Shown one piece after another: positions 17,684 through 26,561 of a stretch of 64,000 nucleotides of DNA. The first letter of the stretch is position 1, and each line of letters begins with the position of its first letter. The notes beneath the pieces were generated by a model, which made no database searches, was not told where the DNA came from, and saw only the letters and a list, made by a program, of their open reading frames with translations. Both the position numbers and the translations under genes were made by a program. The stretch is from Novosphingobium mangrovisedimenti (GTDB lineage Bacteria > Pseudomonadota > Alphaproteobacteria > Sphingomonadales > Sphingomonadaceae). Location: positions 434,001 through 498,000 of the forward strand of contig NZ_JANZXA010000001.1 of assembly GCF_025153475.1 (NCBI RefSeq), in the 5' to 3' direction.

Positions 17684-20037
17684 ACCTCGACCGGCCCCCT
17701 CGCCCGACTGTTGCCGAGCAGGGTGGCGAACGCATCGAGGGCGATACCGCCCCTGACCTCCTGCCGGCGCAGGGCAAGGGCATCGGCACTGGCGTCGACC
17801 AGACCTTCGACGCACGTGAGGCCGGTACGATACCCGCACAGCGCCGCCATGTCGCGGATCGCCGGATCGAAGGCCCCGAACGGATAAGCGATGGACGTCA
17901 CCTCCCGCCCGAGCCGGGCTTCCAGCACGGCCTTCGACCCCGCCAGTTCCCGCACCAACTCCTCGGGCGCGAGGCCCGTGAGACCTACGTGCCTGACACC
18001 ATGCGCTCCGATCGTGACGTCGTGATCCTGCAGCGATGCAATCTCTGCCCAGTCGAGCAGCGGCGCGGGCTCGCCATATCGGCTATCCCAGTCCGCATGG
18101 CCTCCCACAGCATTGGTGGGCACATAGAGGGCCGCCGGAAAACCATATCGCTGGAGCAGCGGCAAGGCCGTTTCCATGAAGTCGCGGGTCGCGTCGTCGA
18201 AAGTGATCGCCACCGAACGCTGGGGCAACGGCTGCCCCGAGGCGAACACCGCAGTCAGCCTTTCCAGCGTTATGCCGGTGAAACCGTTGTCATGCAGCCA
18301 ACCCAGCTGGGCTTCGAAGGCAGCGGGGCTCGTGCGCCACTGTGCAAGGGCCGCCGGGCCAACATCGGCAATGCGATGATACATGAGGATGGGAAACGGG
18401 TGCCACGCGCTGGCGACGGGCACCGCGCGTGCGTCATTGCCGCCGCGTTCATCCGCCGCAGGGGTCGGGCGTTGCTCGCGCGGGAGCGCAGGCGCGATCC
18501 TGCCTGCTTTTTCGCGCTCCTCCGCAACGATGCCCTGAACCGCGGCATCCGCGAGCCGCGCTGCGGGGTAGGCCGGAGCCGCATCATAGAGAAGATCCAG
18601 TACGTTGGCGTAAGGCCAGCGCCCCGCCCGCACGTCCCGCTTCAGCCGGGCCCGCACCGCCGCGCGCCACAACCGCCGCGTATTGCGCCAGGAAACGAAA
18701 CGTCCCTTCCATCGCTTCAGCGGCCCTTCGTGCAGGCGCACGCCGGCAAGCTGCTCGCGCAGCTCGGGCGAATCCACGCGCGACCGAACGGCTGCGGCAA
18801 GCGCCTCGCCGGACATGCCCCCGAAGACCACCGCATCGAAACGGCAAAGCTCGCGGCCGCGAAAGAGCACGACGCAGCGCAGCCGTTCCCTGCCCGGCAG
18901 ATCGAGGTTCGGGATCGTCCGGGCAATGTCGATCGGTTCGATATGGGCATTGCCGACCGTCACGGCCCGCGTACCATCGAGTTCATCCAGGATGCGCAAG
19001 GACAGCATCGAGAGAATCCGGCTGCCCATCTTCCCGTCCCGATCCTGACGGTCCAGCCAATCCACAAGACGACGCACGCCGGCATCGACCCGGGGCCACA
19101 GGTCCGGCCAGGGCGGAGACGCCGCAAAGCCCCCCACGACCAGTGCATCCTCCACGATGGCGGCAGCCATGCCAATGTCCAGACCAGTCTCCACCTGCTC
19201 GGGCACGCGCGAGAGAAGCGCCGCCGGATCGGCGTTCCGACCAATCCCCACCGCCGCTACCCACAAGGCGTGAGACCACACCGCATCGCGCAGACCTTCC
19301 GCTGGCGCGCCCTGCGCAAGCACCGGCAAGGGCGTTGCCAGGCGAGGGTCGGGCTGGTGGCCACGGCGAATGACGCGCAGACCATCCTCGAGGTGCCGGG
19401 TGACATCGCTGGAAAGCGAACCCGCACGCGCATGAACATCGACCCAATGGCCGGGAACAGCCTTGAATACGGTACCCATGCGCGCAATGCGCTGCCACAA
19501 GTCCCAGTCCTCGCAGACATGCAGCGCGGTATCGAAGTCTCCCGCCGCACGGATAACCTCGCTGCGGGTAAAGGCGGCATGGATCGCGAAAGGACAGGAC
19601 CGGGCCGTCACGGCGAACGGGTTGTCGAGGTCCGCCGCCGGATGGGACGTCCACCATGGCACCCCGTTGCGGATACGCCGCCACCCGCAATGGAGCAGGC
19701 CAGCCCCAGGCGTGGCCGCCGCGGCTGCGAGCATCGTCTCGAAATGATCTTCGGCCAGCCGATCGTCCGCATCGAGGAACTGGATCCACGTACCACGCAC
19801 GGTGGCAAGGGCGGTATTGCGCGCCGCTGCCGCCCCGCCATTCGCCTGCCTGACAAGGGTGAAGCGATCATCTCCCGCAACATGACGCTCGACGGCAGAC
19901 ACTGTCCCATCGGTTGAGCCGTCATCGACGATCACGACTTCCCAATCGGGAAAGCTCTGCCGCCGAACACTCTCGATCGTACTACCGATGGTAGCCGAAG
20001 CGTTATAGGCCGGAATAATAACGGAAACGGAAGGCAT
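17680..20037 (-). CDS. Bifunctional family 2 glycosyltransferase / NodB polysaccharide deacetylase
   Basis: A 785-residue fusion. The N-terminal 230 residues are a GT-A glycosyltransferase (VSVIIPAYNAS, VIVDDGSTDG, FLDADDR). The middle of about 300 residues has no recognised domain. The C-terminal 220 residues are a NodB-type deacetylase with ITFDDATRD (metal Asp pair, residues 614-615), AHGVRH (metal His 679 and 683) and IAYPFG. The family glycine of TFDDG is Ala here. It could add a sugar and remove an N- or O-acetyl group from the same growing chain. The start MPSVSVIIP follows GGAGA; an upstream ATG would add 12 residues. Confidence 0.87.
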   Translation of the reverse strand: MPSVSVIIPAYNASATIGSTIESVRRQSFPDWEVVIVDDGSTDGTVSAVERHVAGDDRFTLVRQANGGAAAARNTALATVRGTWIQFLDADDRLAEDHFETMLAAAAATPGAGLLHCGWRRIRNGVPWWTSHPAADLDNPFAVTARSCPFAIHAAFTRSEVIRAAGDFDTALHVCEDWDLWQRIARMGTVFKAVPGHWVDVHARAGSLSSDVTRHLEDGLRVIRRGHQPDPRLATPLPVLAQGAPAEGLRDAVWSHALWVAAVGIGRNADPAALLSRVPEQVETGLDIGMAAAIVEDALVVGGFAASPPWPDLWPRVDAGVRRLVDWLDRQDRDGKMGSRILSMLSLRILDELDGTRAVTVGNAHIEPIDIARTIPNLDLPGRERLRCVVLFRGRELCRFDAVVFGGMSGEALAAAVRSRVDSPELREQLAGVRLHEGPLKRWKGRFVSWRNTRRLWRAAVRARLKRDVRAGRWPYANVLDLLYDAAPAYPAARLADAAVQGIVAEEREKAGRIAPALPREQRPTPAADERGGNDARAVPVASAWHPFPILMYHRIADVGPAALAQWRTSPAAFEAQLGWLHDNGFTGITLERLTAVFASGQPLPQRSVAITFDDATRDFMETALPLLQRYGFPAALYVPTNAVGGHADWDSRYGEPAPLLDWAEIASLQDHDVTIGAHGVRHVGLTGLAPEELVRELAGSKAVLEARLGREVTSIAYPFGAFDPAIRDMAALCGYRTGLTCVEGLVDASADALALRRQEVRGGIALDAFATLLGNSRARGPVEV

Positions 20038-20150
20038 CGTGTCTCCGGCGTGTCCGTGCATGCTATTGTGCAAAACGCAGCGTGCGCGAAGGACAGGAAC
20101 TGGCAGTTCACGCTACGATAGCAGGTCTGTTCATTGATTCTAAAAAAAAA

Positions 20151-20178
20151 TTGTGCGGCGCGGCATGGGTGCTATAAG
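20151..20178 (+). promoter_or_regulatory. Candidate sigma-70 type promoter for the Wzm/Wzt operon
   Basis: TTGTGC at 20151-20156 and TATAAG at 20173-20178 are separated by 16 bases and resemble -35 and -10 boxes (four and five matches to the consensus hexamers). An A9 run lies directly upstream, like an UP element. The spacing to the GTG start at 20297 leaves a leader of about 110 bases. This is inferred from sequence pattern only. Confidence 0.45.
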
Positions 20179-20296
20179 CCTGACATATCCTCGAATTACA
20201 GGGTCGTCCGTAGCGAAACAGGGCTGGCCTTTTACTGCTCCTACACGAAGAGGAGACTAAGCCGATGTCCCGGCGCGGCGATATTGGGGAGTATAA

Positions 20297-21073
20297 GTGA
20301 ACCTGCGATCACGCACCGCCCTGCACTGGCGGGATTTGCTTCTCGAACTTGTCGGCCGCGACCTCAAGATCCGCTATCAACGTTCAGCGATCGGTCTCGG
20401 ATGGTCGCTGATGAAGCCTCTCAGCCAGCTGCTCGTGTTCGCAACCGTGTTCAGCAAGGTGCTGCCGCTCAATATCGAGAACTACACGACGTTCGTCTTT
20501 ACCGGCGTGCTGGCGTGGAGCTGGTTCAGCACGTCGCTCACATCGTCCACGATAGCCGTGACCGCCAACCGGGAACTGGTCCGTCGCCCCGGCTTTCCCG
20601 TCTTCCTGCTGCCGGTGCTGACCATCGTCAGCCAGGGCGTGCACTTCCTGCTGGCGCTGCCGCTCCTGCTGATCTGCGCCGTTGTCCAGACAGGGCTGCC
20701 CGGCCCCGCGATCGTCTCGCTGCCGCTCGTCATCGTCATGCAGTTCCTGCTGACGCTGGGGGTCTGCTACCTGGCCGCCGCCGCCCACGTCTATTTTCGC
20801 GACGTCGAGCATCTCGTCGGGATCTGCGTCATGCTGGGCTTCTACGTCACGCCCGTGTTCTACAGGCCCATTCAGGCCGACCACACCTTCGCGTTCCTGA
20901 CGACGCTCAACCCGTTTGCCTGGCTGCTCGAATGCTATCGGTCGATTTTCCTCGGCCACGCATTTCCCGATGCGATCACACTGGCCAAGCTGCTGGTCGT
21001 GTCCGTCCCGCTGGTGGCGATCGGCGCATGGGTCTTCCGCCACGTCAGCTATCGTTTCGTGGACGAGCTATGA
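20297..21073 (+). CDS. wzm: ABC-2 type polysaccharide export permease (Wzm-like)
   Basis: A 258-residue inner membrane protein with six helices of the ABC-2 type. The ELVGRDLKIRYQRSAIGLGWSLMKPL amphipathic entry region and the late YVTPVFY and LNPFAWLLECYRSIFL segments are typical of Wzm/TagG permeases, which translocate finished glycans across the inner membrane. The start is GTG with GGGGAG six bases upstream. Its stop overlaps the ATG of the ATPase gene (ATGA), so the two are coupled. It probably heads an operon of five genes running to 26.0 kb. Confidence 0.93.
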   Translation: MNLRSRTALHWRDLLLELVGRDLKIRYQRSAIGLGWSLMKPLSQLLVFATVFSKVLPLNIENYTTFVFTGVLAWSWFSTSLTSSTIAVTANRELVRRPGFPVFLLPVLTIVSQGVHFLLALPLLLICAVVQTGLPGPAIVSLPLVIVMQFLLTLGVCYLAAAAHVYFRDVEHLVGICVMLGFYVTPVFYRPIQADHTFAFLTTLNPFAWLLECYRSIFLGHAFPDAITLAKLLVVSVPLVAIGAWVFRHVSYRFVDEL

Positions 21074-22344
21074 CGCAGGGCGCAATCATCGTTCAGGACC
21101 TGGGCAAGTACTACCCCAGTCGCAACGCCGGCCGGCCGACGACGCTGAAGGGCTACCTGCTGTCCGGCCGCGGGGCCAGACGCGCCCAGCACGAAGCCGA
21201 ACACTGGGGGCTGCGCCACGTCAGCTTCACGGTTCCCCGCGGCCGGTCGGTCGGGGTCGTCGGCCTGAACGGGGCCGGCAAGTCCACGCTCCTGCGCCTG
21301 ATCGGCGGGGTCGGCCGGCCCGACGAAGGCAGCATAACGGTTGCCGGACGGATCGGCGCCCTGCTCGACATCGGGGCCGGCCTCACCGAGGATCTGAGCG
21401 GGCGGGAGAACGTCTTCCTGCTGGGCGTCATTGCCGGAATGCTGCGGTCCGAAATCGCGGAACAGTTCGATGCCATCGTCGGCTTCGCCGAACTCGAGGA
21501 ATACATCGAGGCGCCGGTGCGCACCTATTCAACCGGTATGCGCATGCGGCTGGCCTTTGCCGTCGCAATCCATACCCGGCCCGAAGTCCTGCTGATCGAC
21601 GAAGCCCTCGCCGTCGGCGACAAGGCATTCCAGCACAAGTGCTTCGCGCGCGTTTCCGAAATCCGCGAGGCCGGCTGCACCATCTTCCTCGTGTCCCACG
21701 ACGTCGAGCAGATCGACGCGCTGTGCGACGACGTCCTGTTCCTGAAAGGCGGCCAAATGATCGCCTACGGACCGCGTCAGGAAACGCTCGCACTCTACGC
21801 GGCAACGCTGGAGTCCAAGCTTTCCAGCGAAAGCCGCGAACTGCTGCCCCAGGTGGAAGCGGATCCGCGCCTCGAGCACGAGGTCAACCGGTTCGGCTCG
21901 GGCAAGATGCAGATCGGGGCCGTGGAACTGCGCGACCATGCCGGCGAGCCCGTCGAAGCGCTGCGCACCGGCGGGCCACTGCGCGTGACCTTCGAATACA
22001 AGGGCTCCCCGCAGGTCGAGGAAGCCATTGCCGTGATGGGCATCTACGCCGAAGACGGCACCTGCTGCTACGAGACCAATTCATTGCTGGGGAACATCGT
22101 GGTCCCCGTTCCCGACGGGACGCTGACACTGTCGATCGACCGGCTCGACCTGACGGCGGCGCAATATCGGGTGACGGTCGGCCTCTTCTCGGCCGACTGG
22201 GAAGAAGTCTACGACTATCATGCGGAAGTCTATCCGCTGCGGATCATCGGTTCGCGCTCCGCCAAGGGGCTGCTCAATCCGCCTGTCCAATGGGAAGCCG
22301 AGGCACGCCTGAAGGAGCCTCTGCTGACAAGGGAAACGTCGTGA
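21070..22344 (+). CDS. wzt: Polysaccharide export ATPase with C-terminal glycan-binding domain (Wzt-like)
   Basis: A 424-residue protein. Residues 1-250 form the ATPase, with GLNGAGKST (Walker A), YSTGMRMRLAFA (signature variant typical of the Wzt/TagH group), LLIDEALAVGD (Walker B) and VSHD (H-loop). Residues from about 265 to 424 form a Wzt_C-like beta-sandwich, which in known systems recognises the non-reducing terminus of the glycan. This implies export of a capped polymer by the ABC pathway, separate from the Wzx/Wzy route also encoded here. The stop overlaps the GTG of the next gene (GTGA). Confidence 0.93.
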   Translation: MTQGAIIVQDLGKYYPSRNAGRPTTLKGYLLSGRGARRAQHEAEHWGLRHVSFTVPRGRSVGVVGLNGAGKSTLLRLIGGVGRPDEGSITVAGRIGALLDIGAGLTEDLSGRENVFLLGVIAGMLRSEIAEQFDAIVGFAELEEYIEAPVRTYSTGMRMRLAFAVAIHTRPEVLLIDEALAVGDKAFQHKCFARVSEIREAGCTIFLVSHDVEQIDALCDDVLFLKGGQMIAYGPRQETLALYAATLESKLSSESRELLPQVEADPRLEHEVNRFGSGKMQIGAVELRDHAGEPVEALRTGGPLRVTFEYKGSPQVEEAIAVMGIYAEDGTCCYETNSLLGNIVVPVPDGTLTLSIDRLDLTAAQYRVTVGLFSADWEEVYDYHAEVYPLRIIGSRSAKGLLNPPVQWEAEARLKEPLLTRETS

Positions 22345-23513
22345 AACTTTCTGTTCTCGACCTGTCCTTCGATGCCCTTCCCGAACATCTTGACCGACCA
22401 GAGGGCTACGACGGAGCTTTCGTGCTGCTGCGTCTCGATGGCCGCCCGTGCGGGCAGGCCATCATCTGGTACGATCAATACGATCCCGAAGCGCCGCTCG
22501 CCCGACAGCTGGCCCGGGCGGCCAACTCATCGTTCTGGGAATGCTGGACCACCCGGCAGATCGGCATGACACCGGCCGAACCGGCACCGAGCCAGATTCC
22601 CAGCGCCTCCGTGGCCGTCTGCACGCGCGAGCGACCGGATGACCTGAAACGATGCCTCGACGGCCTGCTGGCCATGACCGGACAGCCGTCGATCCTGGTC
22701 GTCGACAACGCGCCCAAGACCGATGCCACGCGCCAACTCGTCGCGCAGTATCCCTCGGTCCGCTACGTGGTCGAACCGAAACCGGGTCTCGATCACGCCC
22801 GCAACACCGCGCTCGATCAGGCCGAAGGAGAGATCATCGCGTTCACCGACGATGATGCCGTCCCCGATCCCGACTGGTTCTCCTGCCTGCTGCGCAATTT
22901 CGACGATCCGCTGGTCATGGCGGCAGCCGGGCTTACCATGGCGCTTGAACTGGAAAGCGATGCACAAGTCGCCTTTCAGCGGCTCGGGGGGTTCGGGCGC
23001 GGCTTCCAGCGGGTCATCTACGATGCGGTCGTGGTCGATCCATTCGACAGCTGGAAGGCAGGCGCCGGTGTCAATTTCGCCGTCCGCCGCGCGGCGACCG
23101 ATGCAGTGGGACGGTTCGATCCCGCGCTGGGTGCCGGAACCGCCGCGCATGCCGGCGACGAGACCGACTTCTTCCGCCGCCTGCTCGCAGCGGGCTACAA
23201 GATCGCCTACGATCCGCAGGCACTCAACTGGCACCGGCATCGCCGATCTATGGAAGAACTCGAACAGCAGATCTACGCGTACGAATGCGGCTCCTTCGCG
23301 ATACTCACCAAGGCCCTGCTGTTCGAGCGCAATCCGCGCGCGGTGATGCGCCTTGTCCGATGGTTGCGCCAGCAGATTCCCGCCCTTGTCCGCGAAAGGC
23401 GGCGCGCAGCCGACAACGGCCTTCCGTTCAGTATTCCCGTGGCACAGGCACGCGGCGCATCGGCCGGTCCCGCAGGCTACTTCCGCGCTCGTCGGCAGGC
23501 CAGGCAGGCATAG
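22341..23513 (+). CDS. Family 2 glycosyltransferase with N-terminal extension
   Basis: A 390-residue protein. The first 90 residues form a small domain of unknown type. They precede a GT-A domain with SVAVCTRERPDDLKRCL, the ILVVDNAP segment, KPGLDHARNTAL and IAFTDDDAVPD (DxD-like). A later WHRH segment with ELEQQIYAYECGSFAIL is seen in related EPS transferases. The GTG start overlaps the Wzt stop, so translation is coupled. It probably works on the glycan exported by the adjacent ABC transporter. The sugar donor is unknown. Confidence 0.88.
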   Translation: MKLSVLDLSFDALPEHLDRPEGYDGAFVLLRLDGRPCGQAIIWYDQYDPEAPLARQLARAANSSFWECWTTRQIGMTPAEPAPSQIPSASVAVCTRERPDDLKRCLDGLLAMTGQPSILVVDNAPKTDATRQLVAQYPSVRYVVEPKPGLDHARNTALDQAEGEIIAFTDDDAVPDPDWFSCLLRNFDDPLVMAAAGLTMALELESDAQVAFQRLGGFGRGFQRVIYDAVVVDPFDSWKAGAGVNFAVRRAATDAVGRFDPALGAGTAAHAGDETDFFRRLLAAGYKIAYDPQALNWHRHRRSMEELEQQIYAYECGSFAILTKALLFERNPRAVMRLVRWLRQQIPALVRERRRAADNGLPFSIPVAQARGASAGPAGYFRARRQARQA

Positions 23514-23514
23514 C

Positions 23515-24867
23515 ATGCCAAGCTCTGCCGACAGCCCCATGATCAGCGTGGTGATCCCCTCGCACAACCGGCAGGCACTGCTGGCACAGGTGCTGGACGC
23601 ACTCGCCGCGCAAATACCGCAAACGCCGGCCTTCGAGGTCGTCGTCGTACTCGACGGCTGCCGGGACGGGTCGCCTGCCATGCTTGCCGGACGCTCCGAT
23701 CCCTTTTCGATCACTGTCGTGGAATTGCCGGGAACGGGGCCGGCAAAAGCCCGCAATGCCGGTGTCGCCAAGGCGACGGGCCGCCTGCTGCTGTTCCTCG
23801 ACGACGATGTCATCCCCACCGACCGCCTGGTCTCGGCCCACGCCGAAGCCCATGAAGCCAACCCCGGCGCGGCCGTTCTGGGCCCCTATCCACCGGAACC
23901 CGTCGCATCGGGCGAACGCTTCCGTCTCGATGCGCGGCGTTGGTGGACTTCGCATTTCGAAGAGGTTGCCGCCCCGGGGCACAGGTTCACCTACCGCGAT
24001 CTCCTGACCGGCAACCTGTCGATGTCCCGCGAGCTATGGGACGAGGTCGGCGGCCTCGATCCGCAATTCGCCAAAGCCCGCGAAGACTGGGAACTCGGCG
24101 TGCGCCTCATGGAACACGGCGCGCCCTTCATCTATGCGCCGCAGGCCCTTGGCTGGCACCAGGAACATCTCACCACCACCCCGAACGGCGCATTGCGCCG
24201 GGCCAAGGAAGAAGGGCGCTCCGATGCCCTGATGGCCCTCAAGCACCCTCGATTTGTCCGTCTTCATGCGGCCCCGCGCCAGTTGCGCAAACGCAGCTGG
24301 TCAGGCCGCCTCCGCAGGATCCTGTTGCCACGGCTGGGCCTTATGGACCGCCCCGTCATGGCTGCGGGCCCGCCGTTGCTGAGACTTGTCGAACGGCTGG
24401 GACTTGGCGGGCTGCGACGCTGGCTCGACCGGCAGCTGCGGCTCTATTGCTATCAACGCGGCAGCATCGAGGCACTGGGCCGGCACTTCGCCACGTTCGG
24501 AACGGGCAGCAGCGCGGAGGCCCCTCCACCGCTTCTGGAAATCGACCTCGCCGAAGGCATCGAGCGCGCGGAGGCCATGCTTGCCGAACAAAGGCCGGTC
24601 GCGGTGCGCCTCCACCATCGCGGATACGAGATCGCGGCATTACCCTATTCGCCTGCGGCAGAACCATGGGATGCACGTCACTTGCGGGCCTACCTCACGC
24701 ACCCGCACACGCTGCGCAAACTCGCTCCCATCCTGGCCGCATCGCAATTCGGCGGAGACCCGGCCGACTGGAACGGCCTTGCCCCGCTGCACATGATCGG
24801 CGTCACCGACTTCATCGCCCAGCTCCACGAAAGTCAAAGGCAATGGAGACGATCCGTTGAACGCTGA
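23515..24867 (+). CDS. Family 2 glycosyltransferase with long C-terminal region
   Basis: A 450-residue enzyme. The GT-A domain (residues 9-270) contains ISVVIPSHNRQALL, VVVLDGCRDGS, KARNAGVAKA, LFLDDDVIPTD and an EDWELG-type acidic motif. The C-terminal 170 residues are unassigned and rich in Arg and Leu. The ATG at 23515 lies one base after the preceding stop. The stop overlaps the TTG start of the next gene by 11 bases. It is a member of the ABC-exporter operon. Confidence 0.87.
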   Translation: MPSSADSPMISVVIPSHNRQALLAQVLDALAAQIPQTPAFEVVVVLDGCRDGSPAMLAGRSDPFSITVVELPGTGPAKARNAGVAKATGRLLLFLDDDVIPTDRLVSAHAEAHEANPGAAVLGPYPPEPVASGERFRLDARRWWTSHFEEVAAPGHRFTYRDLLTGNLSMSRELWDEVGGLDPQFAKAREDWELGVRLMEHGAPFIYAPQALGWHQEHLTTTPNGALRRAKEEGRSDALMALKHPRFVRLHAAPRQLRKRSWSGRLRRILLPRLGLMDRPVMAAGPPLLRLVERLGLGGLRRWLDRQLRLYCYQRGSIEALGRHFATFGTGSSAEAPPPLLEIDLAEGIERAEAMLAEQRPVAVRLHHRGYEIAALPYSPAAEPWDARHLRAYLTHPHTLRKLAPILAASQFGGDPADWNGLAPLHMIGVTDFIAQLHESQRQWRRSVER

Positions 24868-26041
24868 ACCGCCGCAACAGGACTGGCTCGCAAGAACCGG
24901 GCGCATGGCACGCAACATTCTGGGCAACGGCATCCTGCTGGATTCGCAGACTGACAGCCACGGGCGCACGCAAGAGGTCGCGCGCGGATACCTCCTGATC
25001 TGCGTGTTCTACATCCACGCCATGATCGGCGTCTCGATCCACATGGGTCCGAATGCCTGGGCCTCGCTATATCAGCTCAAGCTCCTGGCCCCCGACGTGT
25101 CGGCCTTTTTCCTGCTGAGCGGCATGGCCGCCCCCAAGCTGGCGAACAAGGGCATCGAGCCGGTCCTGCGCAATTCGGCCACGCTGCTGCTGTTCGCGAT
25201 CATTTCCCATGTCGTGGGCTTCGCGATCATTCTCATCGGTCAGAGTTTCCCGAGTGCCTGGGATGCGGCCAAGGCCTTTGGCCGTCCGCTCGTCTATGGC
25301 GTGGGCTACTCGAGCTTCGTGGCCTGGTTCTTCGTGGTCCTCGCGATCGCGCGCGTGCTCGCTTACCTCTTCCTGCGCTCGTGGATCCGTTTCGGCGTCA
25401 TCGCCGCCGCACTGGTCGCACTCGTCTGGACGACCAAGAAGCTGGGACTGCCGGACAACATCTACGAATGGCGAAACTGGCCGACCGCCACGCTGTTCTT
25501 CCTGATCGGGATGAAGATGCCGCACGGCAAGGCCATCCCCAACTGGGCCGCAGTAACCGCGCTGATCCTTTCCACGGTGCTGGCGCTCATCAACCGTCAC
25601 GGCCTGTTTCGTGCCGGTCCCTGCCTGAGTTGCGATCTCCACTTCGTGCCGCAACCGATGATCGGCCAGTATGGATCGATTTTCGTCTACGTGCCGCAGC
25701 AACTGCTCTTCGGGCTGTTTCTGGTCTGGGCCGCGCAGCGCTCAGCCGGCATGATGATCGGCAAGGTCGGACAGTTCTTCGGACAGGCATCGCTGGCGAT
25801 CCTGTTGCTGCATGGCTGGGTGCTGCTCACGCTCTATCCCGGCATGCTGACAGGCATGCCCAAGTTCGAAACGCCGTTCCTGTTCGTCGGCATCTTCAGC
25901 GCGGCGATCGTCGTGCACGCGCTGCTCTACGTCTGCTTGAGAACCCCGCTCAACTGGCTGCAGATGCAGGTTTTCGCCATCAGCCGCATCGGCCAGCGCA
26001 GCAAGACCGCGAAGCAGCGGAAACGCCCGCAGGCGGCATGA
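24857..26041 (+). CDS. Membrane acyltransferase, family 3
   Basis: A 394-residue protein with about ten transmembrane helices. VARGYLLICVFYIHAMIGVSIH carries the conserved Arg and His of acyltransferase-3 proteins in its first helix. DVSAFFLLSGMA and QASLAILLLHGWVLL resemble later family segments. It probably O-acylates the polymer made by this operon. TTG is used as start (GGAGA seven bases upstream), overlapping the previous gene by 11 bases. It is the last gene before a 520-base A+T-rich gap. The acyl donor and target are unknown. Confidence 0.8.
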   Translation: MNAEPPQQDWLARTGRMARNILGNGILLDSQTDSHGRTQEVARGYLLICVFYIHAMIGVSIHMGPNAWASLYQLKLLAPDVSAFFLLSGMAAPKLANKGIEPVLRNSATLLLFAIISHVVGFAIILIGQSFPSAWDAAKAFGRPLVYGVGYSSFVAWFFVVLAIARVLAYLFLRSWIRFGVIAAALVALVWTTKKLGLPDNIYEWRNWPTATLFFLIGMKMPHGKAIPNWAAVTALILSTVLALINRHGLFRAGPCLSCDLHFVPQPMIGQYGSIFVYVPQQLLFGLFLVWAAQRSAGMMIGKVGQFFGQASLAILLLHGWVLLTLYPGMLTGMPKFETPFLFVGIFSAAIVVHALLYVCLRTPLNWLQMQVFAISRIGQRSKTAKQRKRPQAA

Positions 26042-26561
26042 CCGCCATGTACCCGATTCCGGCTTATGGGCGCAGGAGCCGATCCGTCAGCACCCGTTCG
26101 AGAACGGTCGTACCGAAATGGGCCAGCTTCGCGTGCCATCCTTGACGGCCTGTGCGTGCAGTTCTCAAATCAGGCAGACCAGTTCAATTTCGACAAGGGT
26201 GTCTAGTCTCTTCGATTCCAGAAATCACGACAACAAATATGTATCACTCTCTTAGTAAAATTTTAGCGCGCAGGCGCGATAATTCCTACCGCCACTGACT
26301 TTGAAAGAGTATTTATAGTCTTTACAACAACAGGTCACGCGCAGTAATTTTCGACACACACAATGAAATTTATAATGTTAAAAAATTTTAACAATGTGAT
26401 CTTTAAGTAGATACGCAAAAACGACATTGCAAAACCCCTTCGGGGTGTCGAATAATTCAGTTGCAATGCAACAATTTATACTGGAAATTTCCTTACTAGG
26501 TGGCGTTCGGTTGTGAAAGCACATCGAATCGTTTCAGAACTGACAGGGACAGTTATACGGC
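26042..26561. promoter_or_regulatory. A+T-rich intergenic region with operator-like palindromes
   Basis: This 520-base gap is A+T-rich from about 26160 to 26500 against G+C-rich neighbours. Visible structures are TGTTAAAA-AA-TTTTAACA (26376-26393), a stem ACCCC-TTC-GGGGT (26434-26446) and GTTGCA-A-TGCAAC (26460-26472) just before a TATACT (26477-26482) that could be a -10 box. The word ACATTGCAAA (from 26424) also occurs at 43219-43228 near another EPS promoter. It probably controls the UXS-like gene at 26562. No RNA gene or ORF is evident. Confidence 0.45.

Noticed and set aside
17227..19917. Plus-strand open frame of nearly 900 codons across 17.2-19.9 kb
   Set aside because: It overlaps both the end of a glycosyltransferase and the whole GT2-NodB fusion on the other strand; its translation is Arg/Pro/His-rich with no recognisable domain.
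26434..26446. ACCCC-TTC-GGGGT stem with TTTT on the minus strand as a terminator
   Set aside because: No minus-strand gene runs into this position; the stem is short, so it was only noted as part of the control region.
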